The notes beneath the pieces are model-generated. The model did no database searches. It worked only from the letters and a program-made list of their open reading frames with translations, and was not told the origin of the DNA. Source: Bursaphelenchus xylophilus (lineage: Eukaryota > Nematoda > Chromadorea > Rhabditida > Aphelenchoididae). From it: a DNA stretch of 64,000 bases. The position numbers were made by a program, and so were the translations under genes. This document shows, one piece after another, positions 48,401 to 59,755 of the stretch (the first letter of the stretch is position 1; each line of letters starts with the position of its first letter). The stretch covers positions 4,278,001 to 4,342,000 of the forward strand of contig CAJFCV020000003.1 in the NCBI GenBank assembly GCA_904066235.2, written 5' to 3'.

Positions 48401-49228
48401 GCTAGTATGTTTAATTTCCTTTCTTTGATCCAAAAACTTCGAACTGCCTAGCTTGAATGAGATTGAATGTTTTGGATTGTGAGATTCAGCCACAAATCGA
48501 TTAACCCAATACTTTTCTGAATTGTCTTGACGTTCCCCCTGACTTTTTGTCTTCATATCCGATCTTATCCCTGTACAGTGTTTGTAATAATTCGCAACGC
48601 ATTTCCGCCGGTTTTAACTCAATATAAATTTAATTCTAAAAGATTTCGGAATGTTTGATCGTACTGCAATAGAGATTTGGCTGTAACATAGAGAAAAGAA
48701 ATAATGTTTTGGTCTCCGCCCACTTTTGATTGGATTTGAGTTTAATTTGGAGAAATTTTAGTTCCAAGAATGCCGGAATTGGATCAACTCAACCTCAATC
48801 CTCCGCAAAATGCCCCACAGATCCCACCTCGACAGTCCACCGCACCGCTGCCACCGGCTCACCAACAACAGCCGTATCAGCCGAACGTGGGATATAACCA
48901 GTGGCCTCAGCAGCCACAATATGCCGGGTATCCAGGCTATGGCCATCCTCAACAACCCTTCCAAAATCAACAACATTTCCAGCCAATGCCCAATCTGCCA
49001 TTCTACGGAGCCTATCAATCGGAAAACAATGGTAGGGAAAGTTTTGATCAGTTTTTGATCAAGGATGTCAGTTAGAAGATAATTATGATTTCAGCTTACC
49101 AACAGTACGCTGCCCCTTATCCCACCCAGTATCCGAATCACCCTCAGCCCCAGTACAATCAATACCAGCCCTATCCTCAGCAACCCCCACCTTCCCAGCC
49201 CCAGAATCCTGGAAATCCCTTTACCTAA
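45483..49228 (+). CDS. alx-1: ALIX / PDCD6IP orthologue, Bro1-domain ESCRT accessory protein
   Basis: About ten or more exons. The Bro1 domain runs from SEVDIASRV to about 46815 and includes WKSAFDKGGLFGG and NYGSYEKACVLFNIAA, which align without gaps to human ALIX, and DNNFIYHARVP at its end. The coiled V domain follows (GLASINMPALVEDS, ARWTCKPSNQL, FYTDLQALLTRLNQQIDDF). The tail is Pro-rich (APPPRPPPPS) and then Pro/Gln/Tyr-rich (repeated QYP and YPQQ), ending NPGNPFT. ALIX links ESCRT-I and ESCRT-III, acts in endosomal sorting and membrane scission, and in worms works in endosomal recycling. The ATG is 1 nt after an acceptor, suggesting trans-splicing. A possible 69 nt optional exon (45739-45807) lies inside the Bro1 domain. 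Confidence 0.93.
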
Positions 49229-49286
49229 GATATGAATACTATTTAAAATTTTTTATCCTTGTAAATTGAACCGGTTGGTAGATAGA

Positions 49287-49292
49287 AATAAA
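49287..49292 (+). terminator. alx-1: Poly(A) signal AATAAA of alx-1
   Basis: AATAAA lies 59 nt after the alx-1 stop. Confidence 0.6.
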
Positions 49293-50146
49293 TAAGATTA
49301 TTCCTTAGGGATTACGCCTATTTATGGCGAAATTACATATTTACGACTCCCAGTGACCCTACGGTTTTTGTTTACAAAAATCTTTGCAAAATATAGCATT
49401 TTAGATCTATAATTTGTTTACCGAAAATGCCTTACCTCGACCATGTGAAAGTGAGTCTAGCACATGGCTAATGGCTACTGTAGCAGTCTGATTGTTGTAA
49501 TCCACGCTTCCCGCGAGCTTCAGACGCTGTAATAACGACTTTACGTCACAGGCTACTGGGAAATTCAAGGTACATATAGGCCGTGTCCTTACCCAATATT
49601 CAGAGTTCACATAATTACCGACGCTAAACGGTTCCTTGATTCCTTTTCGTCCAATGGAACTGTTTTTTGTTTTCCGCAAAAAGACTTGTCACTGTCCGCA
49701 AATTAGAGACATTGAGTTATACTTTTTGTGTGCAACTCAATGTTCAGCAGCAAGTTTGGAGTTAAAGTTTTGGATATTACTTTTAAAAATCTTGTTGTAT
49801 TTTGATCTTACTTCTGAATAAGTATCGCGACAGGCAGACACTCCGGATACAAATCTGCTGATATTGTACATGATATCGGTGACTATGAAAGCAAAGACAT
49901 GTACATACATCGTGTATACGTTTTTCTTGTATATTACAGGAGAGCTTGTTACTTGAAATACCAATTGGATTTCTTCTTGGCCATTTTTCTGTAACTTCTT
50001 TTACATTTGCGGACATGAGTAGTTTTTATTTTTGCGGACAGTCAAAAGTTTCTTTAGGAAAGTGAGAATTGCGCTCCAATTCATACCGTTACTATTAATT
50101 GTTGTTTGCCAACGGTGACTGGCAGAAATTAATTTTAATATTCGAA
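49293..50146. other. Intergenic region with a possible minus-strand gene remnant
   Basis: About 850 bp. On the minus strand two stretches could be exons: 49593-49659 and 49436-49526, joined across a 66 nt intron with a GTAAGG donor and ttattacag acceptor. They would encode EPFSVGNYVNSEYW then RLKLAGSVDYNNQTATVAIS in one frame. A minus-strand ATG at 50016 could be the start, but I found no link. Otherwise this is the upstream region of the chemoreceptor. Confidence 0.3.
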
Positions 50147-52092
50147 ATGGTGAACGCCAGGTTCTTTTACTGGCTCAGTGATACGATGGGATGTGTTTGC
50201 GGGGTGATTGCAAGCAGTTTGTTGCTGGCTATCATCTTCACGCACACCAGTAAGGCGACTATCGCGTACTCTCGGATGCTGGCCGCCACCGCCGTTTATG
50301 ACATTTTCTTTTGCACCATCGAGTTCTTAACGCAACATGTAAGCCTTTATGCTTTACTACATACAATTTTTGACCGGTATATGCATTTTATCGCAAGAAA
50401 AATGCAATGAAAGATCAAGCATAGGTGTCCCATAAGTTTTGCTCATTTCCGGGTTTGAATTAAAGTCTCATAGCGACGGCCTAAGTGACAGAACTCCTTA
50501 ATTCTTGTTACTGTTTACATCGTCATGGCCTACGCTTGTAAACATCATAAAAAATTAAACTATTAAAGACGTGTAAATAGTCGGGATTGTTGTTATCATC
50601 CACTTCCATGAAAGCAATTCCGTACTTTGGTACGTGCTGCGGTGCCTTTGCAATTGCACTTTTTAATAGATTTATTGAATAAATATTCCTAAATCAACCG
50701 TGCGTTGCACTGAATTAGTGCTTATGACCCTATCCTGCATCAGAAATGTACATGCTTTTTAGCCTAACATTTTTTGAATGTTGTTGCTCAGATCGCGAAA
50801 AATAACATACATTTATGCGTATCAAGTACACAAACAAGCATAGATTTCCTATGTCTCTGAGTATATAAAAAACAGTGTATCAAACACCCCCCGTAATGCA
50901 TTACAAAGGTCACAGGAATTCGCACAGTCGACGACCCAAAAAATTTGCAAGACTTATGGGTCACCCTAATATTTTAATTCCAGCAACTACTAATCAAAAA
51001 TGGAGCGATGATAATGGTCCCGAAAGGTGTGGAAAAGGATTTCCCGAGCTCCTGGTACCCCATCTTCTTTATCCCGCATAATTTTTCATCCCTTTTGGCA
51101 TTGCTGATACTACCGTCGCAATATCAATATCGCTATGCTTTGCTGACCAAGTAAGTATTTGATCTGTGTCTTAGCTATATAGAAGGTTACTACCGTACTT
51201 AAAAGCTCCCATTTAGCCAGTAAACACAATATATTTCAGTCCGTCAAAAGTCACCGGCTACACTTTGCTGCGTAATCTCTTCTTCACACTAGGCATGGCC
51301 GTGTTTTGCGCTTTTATTGGGCTAGCCGGCCTCACTTATTCTGTCCCTCGAGGCCAAGAATACTACATAAACCAATTGGACCCATATTGGGCCACCGAAG
51401 GTATGGACACTTATATGTATGCGCTGGATACGGTAGGTAAATTTGATCTTTGACAATAAGTCCGTCTCTTTCCAGCAAGACTTTTTCTCCATGCTGTACT
51501 TTATTTGCATCGGTGTGACGAACGTGGTGTACTTCCTGGGCGCCATGTATTATGTCTACAAAATATTGAAGTTTATGGGAGGGGGGAACAAGGAGGCCAG
51601 TGGGAAGACTAAGAAATTACAGTCCCAGTTCACAAGGGTTATTATTATACAGGTAAGAGGCGATGGGAAAGAAGCTCAGGCAATCCTGGAGGATTGAATT
51701 TCTCATATTCCCCGCCTTTGTCATTCCTTTACAACAGTCAGCACTCAAAACAAAGTGCTGATCTTTCTCAAAGTTTCATCGAAATTTAAATCTTGGGCTT
51801 TCCACTTTGAATTTTCCCCAATTTGCAGGGAGTTTCCTCATTTTTCTTCGCCTTTCTCCCAATTTGTGTCATGTCTTTGGCGACAGTGACCAGAGTGGGT
51901 GTGGAAAGTGTCGGTGGAATCGTCTTAATTCCCCTCTCGTGGCTCTCGTTTGTCAACAGCATGTTCTCTTTGTTCGTGGTGAGGAGTTATCGACGGACTC
52001 TGGGGAATTGGCTGACCTGTGGAGCCGTGAGACCGGCGGAAAGGGCGGTTACTACGGTATCCGCCATATCTGGGGGCAAAACAAAAGAATAA
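50147..52092 (+). CDS. Serpentine chemoreceptor (7TM GPCR, Str/Srd-like)
   Basis: Exons 50147-50338, 50984-51150, 51240-51432, 51476-51652 and 51829-52092 all join in phase to 330 residues, the normal size. Hydrophobic segments include GCVCGVIASSLLLAIIF, PIFFIPHNFSSLLALLIL, FFTLGMAVFCAFIGLAGL, MLYFICIGVTNVVYFLG, FFFAFLPICVMSLAT and LIPLSWLSFVNSMFSLFVV. The latter is followed by RSYRRTL, the basic end of the last membrane segment typical of Str/Srd receptors; SQYQYRYALL after the third segment is also typical. The first intron (645 nt) contains a mariner-like repeat. AATAAA at 52144. Confidence 0.8.
50424..50978. mobile_element. Probable degenerate mariner-like element in a chemoreceptor intron
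   Basis: The left end aggtgtcccataagttttgc (50425) is mirrored by the right end gcaagacttatgggtcaccct (about 50951-50971), giving roughly 20 bp imperfect terminal inverted repeats about 550 bp apart. The right end belongs to the same repeat as 40187-40270. No transposase frame remains. Confidence 0.5.
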
Positions 52093-52143
52093 AAAAAATA
52101 TGGTCACCATGAAATACATTTTAAACATCATTTTTATTTGGCA

Positions 52144-52149
52144 ATAAAC
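52144..52149 (+). terminator. Poly(A) signal AATAAA of the Str/Srd-like receptor
   Basis: AATAAA 52 nt after the stop codon and 121 nt before the next gene's ATG. Confidence 0.5.
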
Positions 52150-52269
52150 TAAAATTGATGACTTTTCATTAAAGTACCTGACAATCGGAGGAATACCGAG
52201 AGAACCTTATCAGTCCGCAAATAAAATAAAATATTAGATTACTGATAACTGGAGTGCATTTGGGGGAAA

Positions 52270-53920
52270 ATGGCGTTTGACGGAGATGTGATTGTGGTCG
52301 GCGGTGGAGTAATTGGATTGTCCACGGCTTATCAGTTATGCAAACGAGGCTACAAAGTGGTACTTTTGGAGCAGGTGAGAGTTGGTGATTTGCCAAGAAA
52401 ATTGATCGTCACACAAATCACGGGTTGTTTTAATTCTGCATACGTACTCTGACCGGCTTATAGATTTAACTCCAAACATTTTTATCCCATTATTTGTAAG
52501 TAATCTGGACGCGATTTTTTGAACAAATCGGAAATAAAAAATTTGCCTTACAAAATCTTGGACAAAATTCATGCCTTGCTTTCACACTTAATTGTTGTTA
52601 AACATTGAGCCCTTGCGATCTGAGTCCATTTCCGACGATTAAAAGTACTCTATAATTTTGTATGCCCGTCCATTTAGGCGCCATCCCCCAACAATCTTCA
52701 CGGTGGATCTCATGGAGACTCGAGAATCATCCGTCTTATCCATTCTGACCCTGTTTACCTCCCTATGGCCATTGAAAGTTACAAGTATTGGAGGCAACTC
52801 GAACATGAAGTCGGCTCCAAGCTTTTCGAGCAAGTTTTTATCACTCTGTTCAGCTTGTAACTTTTTGATTACAAATTAATGATATACATTTTTTTGATTT
52901 TTCAGAAACCATGGAGTGTTATGGTTGGGAGATAAAGAAAGTTCAGTTCAAAGAGCTAATGTCCTCAGGCAATTTAACGCTCCTCATGAGCTTTTAGATC
53001 CGGTATCGCTTAAATCACGCTACCCTCATATTAATTACAATATGGATTGGTGGAGCGTTCTGGATCATATGGCCGGAACTATCCATGCGAGGAAGTCGAA
53101 TGAGGCGTTGACTGTAAGGAAATTGCCTTTAATTAAAAGGATCTAAATCTCTCAGAAATACCTGACTTCTCATGGAGTCATCATAAAATATGGTCATAAA
53201 GTCATCAACTGGAGCAGCACCATCAATTCGGTTACTGTAACAACAACTTCTGGAAGATTCTCTGCCAAAAATATTGTTTTTGCCGCGGGCGCTTGGCTTG
53301 ATGCACTTGTCCCCGGACTAAGTGTAAAAGTCACTCCAGGCGCTGTTGGAGTCTTCTTTTGGGATGTTGAGAAGGAGGGAGAGGGGTTTTACAACCCTGA
53401 AAACAAAGCGCCCAATATAATTATCAGCAATTTCGAGACAAAACAGGAACTTTTTATGATCCCAAATGCGGATTACAAAAACAAGGTCAAATTCGGATTG
53501 CATTTAGCAGAACCTTTTGATATAACAAAGGAAAAGCCAACCGCGTTGATCAATAAATGCCGAGAAGTCGCTGCAACGCACATTAAAAAGCATTACAAAT
53601 ATCTGAAAACGGAGCCAACGATCGAAACTACTTGTCTATATGCAGTAAGTACTAACTGAAAATGACATATTCCTCCTTGTAAAGCCGTCCGCACTCATTT
53701 TGAATGGTTTTAGAATACTGATGACCATTCCTTCATCATCGACCGTCACCCGAAACATTCAAACGTAATTTTGGCTGGAGGATTTTCCGGGACCGGATTT
53801 AAGTTTGGCCCAGTGGTTGGGGAGATCGTATGTGATCTCATCGAAAAGAAGAAAACAAAGCATGACATTTCCGCTTTCCACGCAGACAGATTTATTGATA
53901 TCTCCAAGGCGAAGTTGTAA
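52270..53920 (+). CDS. Peroxisomal sarcosine / L-pipecolate oxidase (PIPOX, MSOX family)
   Basis: Exons 52270-52375, 52677-52829, 52906-53113, 53156-53644 and 53714-53920 encode an FAD-dependent amine oxidase. The N-terminus has the Rossmann motif VVGGGVIGLSTAY. GGSHGDSRIIR is the family signature after it. AGAWLDALVPGL is the C-terminal part of the FAD fold. ETTCLYANTDDHSFIID carries the Cys that binds FAD covalently in MSOX. AGGFSGTGFKFGPVVGE follows. The protein ends AKL, a peroxisomal targeting signal type 1. The enzyme oxidises N-methyl or cyclic imino acids and releases hydrogen peroxide. Intron 2 begins with GC, not GT (GA|GCAAGT); only this choice keeps the frame and gives the uninterrupted family sequence (KLFENHGVLWLG). 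Confidence 0.9.
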
Positions 53921-54202
53921 TTTGATCACATAAATGTAAATTTCGATAAATAGAACGTGAAAAAAATGCAAGTATTGGACAAAGGTCTTTATTCTTCCCA
54001 AGATAATTTTTTCCTGCATTCCGCAGCACTATTTGCTAGTATACATATCCATCGTATAAAATGTCATTTGCAAGCTGCAGACTGCAAGGGCGCAGCTTGC
54101 AAATTTATTATTTGGAAATTTTTCTAATTTTTTTTTGCGTCTTGCACAGTTGATGGTGAATTCGCTTCGTTTTTGTTGAAAGTTGTTGTTATTTTATCCA
54201 AA
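53921..54202. other. Short intergenic region with a hairpin, upstream of bud-13
   Basis: About 280 bp. It contains a perfect 13 bp inverted repeat (54066-54078 and 54092-54104, atttgcaagctgc and its complement), about 100 bp before the bud-13 ATG. It serves as 3'UTR of the oxidase and promoter of bud-13. Confidence 0.5.
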
Positions 54203-56306
54203 ATGAGTATCAGTCAGAAGGATTATCTCAAAAAGTATATGGATGGACCGTCAGATGGGAAGAAGAAAAAGAAGTCCAAGAAAGAAAAGAAACAAGTAAA
54301 ATCTAATGGGTAAGTCTTCGATTATCTTTGCCTTTTTTGTGCAAGATTTATTTGATCATTTAGATGTGACGGAGTTGTTCAATTTACTTATATTGTTGTA
54401 GTTGAAGTATAACATTTTTTAGTATGCGAATAGTCGATGAAGACGCGTTTATGACCGTGGAACCGACTCGAGGTCCTCGAATGGACATTGAATCTGATGA
54501 GGAAGAGGAAGATTTGGATGAGATTGTCTTACGGGAATATCAGAATAAGAACGGATTCAAGGAGACGTTCGAAACCGTCGAAAGTAAGTTTTTCTCTTCT
54601 TTTTGGTTTGATGTTTAGATTATTAAGCGTATTGGGTGAAGCATCTAACAAAATCTAATTTTAGTCAAAGCAGAGCATCCAGAATCTGATCAGCGTGAAG
54701 ATGGGAATGATAAACGAGGAAAGGAGTCGGATCGAAGAAAAAGGAATGATTCAGATGACGAAGAGGTACCTAGAAGTCGGAAACGCCACGACTCCGACGC
54801 TTCACCTCCCCGACGACGAAGAGATTCGGATGCTTCTCCTCCACGACGTCGAAGACACGACTCTGGATCACCTCCGAGGAGAAAACGGCATGACTCTGAT
54901 GAAGATGTACCGAGGCGTCGGAAACGGCATGACTCGGATGCCTCACCTCCCAGAAGGCGGAAAGATGGCAATAGTAGGATACGAAAGGATTCTGAGTCTC
55001 CAAAACGACGAAAACGAGCAGATTCGGATGAAGATGTGCCGAGACGGAGGAAACGGCACGATTCAGATGAAGAAGTCGTTAGAAGAAGAAAGGATTCAGA
55101 TGCCAGTCCTCCGCGGAAACGGAAGAATTCGGACGCTAGTCCACCTAGAAGACATGTCAGAGTAAAAGAAGAGCCAGACTCAGATGAAGAGGTGAAAAGG
55201 ATAAGAAGGAAGGATTCAGAAGGTGATAGAGACGTGAAAAGGAGAAGGAGAAATGATTCAGATAGTGATCAAGAAGTTAGAAGGAGGAAAAGAGCTGATT
55301 CGGATGAAGATGTTCCAAGAAAAAGGGTTAAGGAAGAACCAGGTTAGTATTTTTGGTTTCTTTTTTTTTATTATTTAGGTACCTCTTCGAAGTTTTTTGC
55401 AGTTTAATGTTTGTTATCCAACTTTAGACTCTCCAACCGTCAAGAAATCAAGGGAAAATGGCGGAGAGAACAAAGAAAAGAAGAAGGCCGGCCTTTTGAG
55501 TCGTCATGAGATGAAGAAACATGAAGAAGACAGTGCCAAGGAACATTCGGTAAGTAAAATACGACAAATTTTGTGATTAAATGGCTCATTTGTTCTAGCT
55601 ACAGGTTTGTTTTAGATATTCGATGATGCTGAGCAATCCGGGAAGTACGCTGAAGCTGTCCATCGAGAATCAAATTATGGCCGAAGGAAAAAAGAAACAA
55701 AAGAAGACAAGGAACGGTTGGAAAGGGAAGCCAAGGTCCAAGAGGAAATCAACAAGAAATACAAAGAAGTCAGCAAAGGTGTGGTGCAACAGCAAAAGGT
55801 AGGAATGCTGATAGCTAGTGCAATTTAAAAATGTTTGAAATTTGTTTATAATTTTGTTTTTTTAGCGAGAAGAGAAGAAAAAAGAAATGGCCGAGGTATT
55901 GCAAGAAGGATTCACGCGCTACAGGGATGATGAAGCCATGAATGATTATATGAAGGATCAGATCTTGGATGAAGATGATCCGTTGGCTGATGTAATGAAG
56001 AAACGGAGAATGAAGATCAAAATGAAATCAGAATTAGGTAAGCAGAATTTAGAGAGTGTTTTCTGGAGTTTTTGAGATGCTTCCTAATATTTTTCATATT
56101 CAACATGGTCTAATGTCATATTCTTTTCAGTATACCCCACCTACAAAGGTCATTGGCCCCCAAATCGCTTCCAGATCCCCCCTGGCTACAGATGGGATGG
56201 TGTGAATCGCTCCAACGGATTCGAAGACAAATTGGCCCGCAGGGCGAACGACGACGAAGCCCGGGAAAAAGCCATGTACAGATTACAACAAGAACTCAAT
56301 GAATAA
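54203..56306 (+). CDS. bud-13: BUD13 homologue, RES-complex splicing factor
   Basis: About seven exons. The N-terminus ([12 protein letters not shown]) and the C-terminal block ([20 protein letters not shown] then [11 protein letters not shown]) are the hallmarks of BUD13, a subunit of the RES complex (Bud13, Pml1, Snu17) that acts in pre-mRNA splicing. The C-terminal core is preceded by [15 protein letters not shown] and [12 protein letters not shown], also conserved. The centre (about 54700-55340) is a long array of short repeats of type [13 protein letters not shown] and [14 protein letters not shown], alternating basic and phospho-acceptor residues. The stop overlaps an AATAAA, and the next gene on the minus strand stops 2 bp away. 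Confidence 0.92.
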
Positions 56307-56308
56307 AT

Positions 56309-57159
56309 TTATGTGTAATATAAACCGAGGATTGAGATCATGGGAATAACGGAAATCGCGGCAGTATTCGAATTGGATGGCTCTTCTTTTAGCCTCAAAT
56401 GTTGAGCTCGTTTGTGGATTCGATGCAGACGGCAACAAAAACGGGTCTTTCCCTTCAAAAGTTCCTCGTGTCGACGGGAATCGGTATACTGTAATATAAA
56501 TATTATGAGTGGAAATTGCGTAGTATTAAGTAACGATTATTTTAGATTAATAAACAGACAATTAAATGTGATAAAGGTAACTTTTTGGTATTATTTTAGT
56601 ATGTTGAACCTGTAAGTTTATGTCATCCTTACCCTGGTCAAATTCGAATGTTTGAAACGTAACCTCAGCGGTTTTTTGACTTGATATTCGTTATGGAACA
56701 GGTCCCTCTGCAGCGCTATCGATTCCCGGTCACTCTCGCTCATCGTCCACTTCCGAACCAACCTCTGTGCTTGACTTCCCAATGATGAATACGATACACA
56801 ACCTTGTTTATTTGAAGGCATAATGGCGCAGAGAGGCTCCTGAAAGTATTTTTGTGTTGATAAGAAAGTTGGTTTTTGAAGAAAATTGTTTAAAATGGTA
56901 TTGACTTACAGTCAGACATCTGCAAGTTTTCCTCGAGTAATCCCTGCCATCAGCTTTGAGAAATCGGACGTATCTCGACTCGCAGGCCTCTCCCAGCCCC
57001 GACTCAATGCAATGTTGCACATTACAGTCACCGGGAGTGGACTCTCGCTCACATCGACTGTCTCCGTAATGGGGGCGGATCAGAAAAGGATGGCGTTTCG
57101 AATGGATAAGGGGGAGGAGAAAAGATAATACAAAGGGAATGGCGGCTACATCTCGCATC
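56309..57159 (-). CDS. Secreted cysteine-rich protein, family unknown
   Basis: Three exons: about 56912-57159, 56634-56835 and 56309-56495. The start (MRDVAAIPFVLSFLLPLIHS) is a signal peptide, and the ATG directly follows an acceptor (cgtatttcag). The mature part has eight or more Cys: SRCERES, GDCNVQHC, GEACES, KTCRC, PLCAI, QGCVSY, then FCC in exon 3. Exon 2 and 3 join at AGG|GTAAGG to atattacag in phase 0. If exon 3 is not used, translation would stop at 56620 instead. Basic stretches (RRHEELLKGKTR, HRIHKRAQH) suggest a processed or heparin-binding secreted protein, but no family is recognised. Confidence 0.58.
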
Positions 57160-59755
57160 TGAAATACGTAAGGATAAGCGTTTTTGGAGAGGATCGGAAT
57201 CTTGTTTGTCAAAAATGTAAAAGTTTAATTTGTCAAAGTCTGGATAAATCAGTAGAAACAGCCCTCGAAACGGAGAAATTCAAATAAAAATTGGTAAAAA
57301 TTTTCACGGTAGCGAGAGAAGGACATTCAACAATAAAAAACAAAACAGTATAGGGTTTGGGCACCTCCAAAAACCGTAATAATACTATTAATGCCTCCAC
57401 ATTTTCCCAAGTTTTCAATGTCAAAAGTAGCATTTCGAGTCAAAATTTTTGGCAGACATTGACTTCACGTTGAAGTCTCAGAATCCGATGAAGATTGACA
57501 AATTTACAGCCCAGGGAAATCCGGCCGAAGGCGTTGGCAACCCACCCCAAAGTTCCCGCCTTTTTGTTTGTCGGGATTGAATTGAATCAAAAAGTCGAGA
57601 AGTCGAATCGAAAAAAAACGGGCCCAGGAAAACCGAGACCATCGGCTATAACAATTGTTCGAAACTTTTTGAAAAATTAGTTGGCCCGAGAAAAAAAGAT
57701 CTGATTGACCATTAAAACCCCCGTCCTCCATTCAACTCGGTACGGCCATTAATTATAGGTGCTTTTGATTGGAGAGGACTACTGGAAGACGACCTTCACA
57801 TCTGGGATTACTATTCATGCAATTTGGAGGGAAACCAAAGAGAATTCAGGAATAGAGGGAGGCTATTTGAAGGTAACGGGACGTCTGTTTGGGGGTGGTA
57901 TTGAAAAGAAATGGTGAAAAATACAAAACATGCAGTAGAGATCTGGTGATTTTAGGGTGAAATGATAAGCGCTAAATTGTGATAAAATTGGCATAGATTA
58001 AGACTACATCTCTCAATAAAAAAATCATAACTTGATTTATAAATATTCAGGTCAAGATCTCCTAAAATGAAGAAATATTACCTATAGAACATTCCCCTTT
58101 CAAAGTCATCAAAAATCTCGACTCAAAAGTAAGTTTAGTCGACAAATTACCAAAAATTTTGATTTTTGCTCACTCTTACTAAGCAAAAAATCCAATGTTT
58201 ATTTACAAATCCGATTCCGATTTGAGTAACTCCATTGTGAACCCAATATAATTTCCGCGATATACCCAAAAAGGGAAAAGAATGTCCGGAAGGCCACCCA
58301 ATTTTGGACTATTGAAAAAAAATTCCCGAGGAATCTGAGCGAAGAGAGATAATCTATTCTGTTATATCATGTTTTCAACAACAAACAAGCAAATCACACC
58401 ATGCACAAACAAGATAAGAGGAACGGAAAAATTGTAATAGAATTGGATATAATCTTGTTCTGGAGAGTGTCAAACTAGGAATGGTTTCATAAAGATTGGG
58501 CCAAGTTAAGATTGGGGACTTCAACAAGGCAGAGCTGAGATATTCAACCCGCAAATTTTCTGGAGTCAAAGAGGTTTTTGGCAGAAAATTGCCAAAAAAT
58601 CGATATGATTTACAATTCCTGAGCTTTGCACTTTCAACGCATAAACGTAGCGATCGTTAAGACCCTTTTGCAAACTTCAAACGCCGTTCGAAATTACGTC
58701 AGAAGCAAACCCGGCCTAAAATAAAATCCGTCAAAAAACTCTCTGCACTTTGCCTCAGGGGATTTGAAACTTTACAGACAAGGGGGAAAGAGTGACCTTT
58801 AAACTTCGTTGACAAGTTTAACGTTCACTATGATTAAAGCAAAAATTATTTGGAAATGGCCACCAAGCACGTTATATCGACCGTTGTACTCTCATGTTAG
58901 TAAATAACAACAAATTCTTTTAACGTACATATATCACCATGAAACTTTGTAAATATGATCATAACCCCATTTTCTTTTATCTGATAGATGCAATGCTCTT
59001 AAAAAGAGACGGCCGGAAACTGAAAAACCAACAAAAATGTCAGTTAATTTCTCCGACAAAAGTCAGAAACGGTTCAAAAAAGATAGCTCTAATACCAGCA
59101 GCACGTAAAAACGTTGCTTTTTATCTTTATCAGCAGTTTTGGTATGGATTGATTAATTTAATTAGGGAGGCTGATAATCGGAGATGCTACCGAGGTCAAC
59201 AAAAAAACTATGATTGATACTAACAAATGTTGTAAGAACAGCAGTAATCATAATGAATTTATCCATGGTGAAGTCTAGTTGCGGTATGTACATATATAGC
59301 ACCCATTCATTTGCTACTATCCTTTCTTGTTCGCCTCAGCCGTACAAAGCGTCATCTTTTTTTGCTAAACTCTCATTACGGAGATAGCCGATGTGAGCGG
59401 AGAGTCCTTGTCTGCAAGCTAACGTTATCTTAAGGAACTTGCGGTTAAAGCAAGCTTTAGACGTTACCTGTTGGTATACCATGAAGAGCAGTATTATCTT
59501 GACGTTGTGTGTTCGTCATCTATTACTTTCTGTTTCGAAAAATCCTTTCCTATCCCTTTACAAACTCTTCCTAAGGTCTTGTTAAATTTCCGACTGTTCT
59601 AGTTTAGAGCGATAAGCCATTTTTTTTGATCTAAACAACAGTTTCTTGTTGATTTTACGATAAGTGATCGGCTCCGATTTATTGTGACTTCTCTCTATAA
59701 ATATCACGACCAAACACGATTACAACCATTACTGCCTAGAATTGAGAAGAGAGAG
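57160..59755. other. Gene-poor region upstream of the SnoaL cluster
   Basis: About 2.6 kb of AT-rich sequence. Short open frames (for example 58939-59217 +, 57504-57731 -) have no domains and no splice support. The last 60 bp hold the core promoter of the first SnoaL-like gene. Confidence 0.4.
59696..59703 (+). promoter_or_regulatory. TATA box of SnoaL-like gene 1
   Basis: TATAAATA lies 60 bp before the ATG at 59756. The two paralogues have TATAAAAG at nearly the same distance. Confidence 0.6.

Noticed and set aside
54690..55003. Minus-strand Ser/Arg/Gly-rich open frames with repeated ESCRFR motifs
   Set aside because: Antisense of the BUD13 repeat array; repeats come from the coding strand.
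58939..59217. 92-codon plus-strand frame upstream of the SnoaL cluster
   Set aside because: Basic, no domain, no splice support; also no SnoaL similarity.
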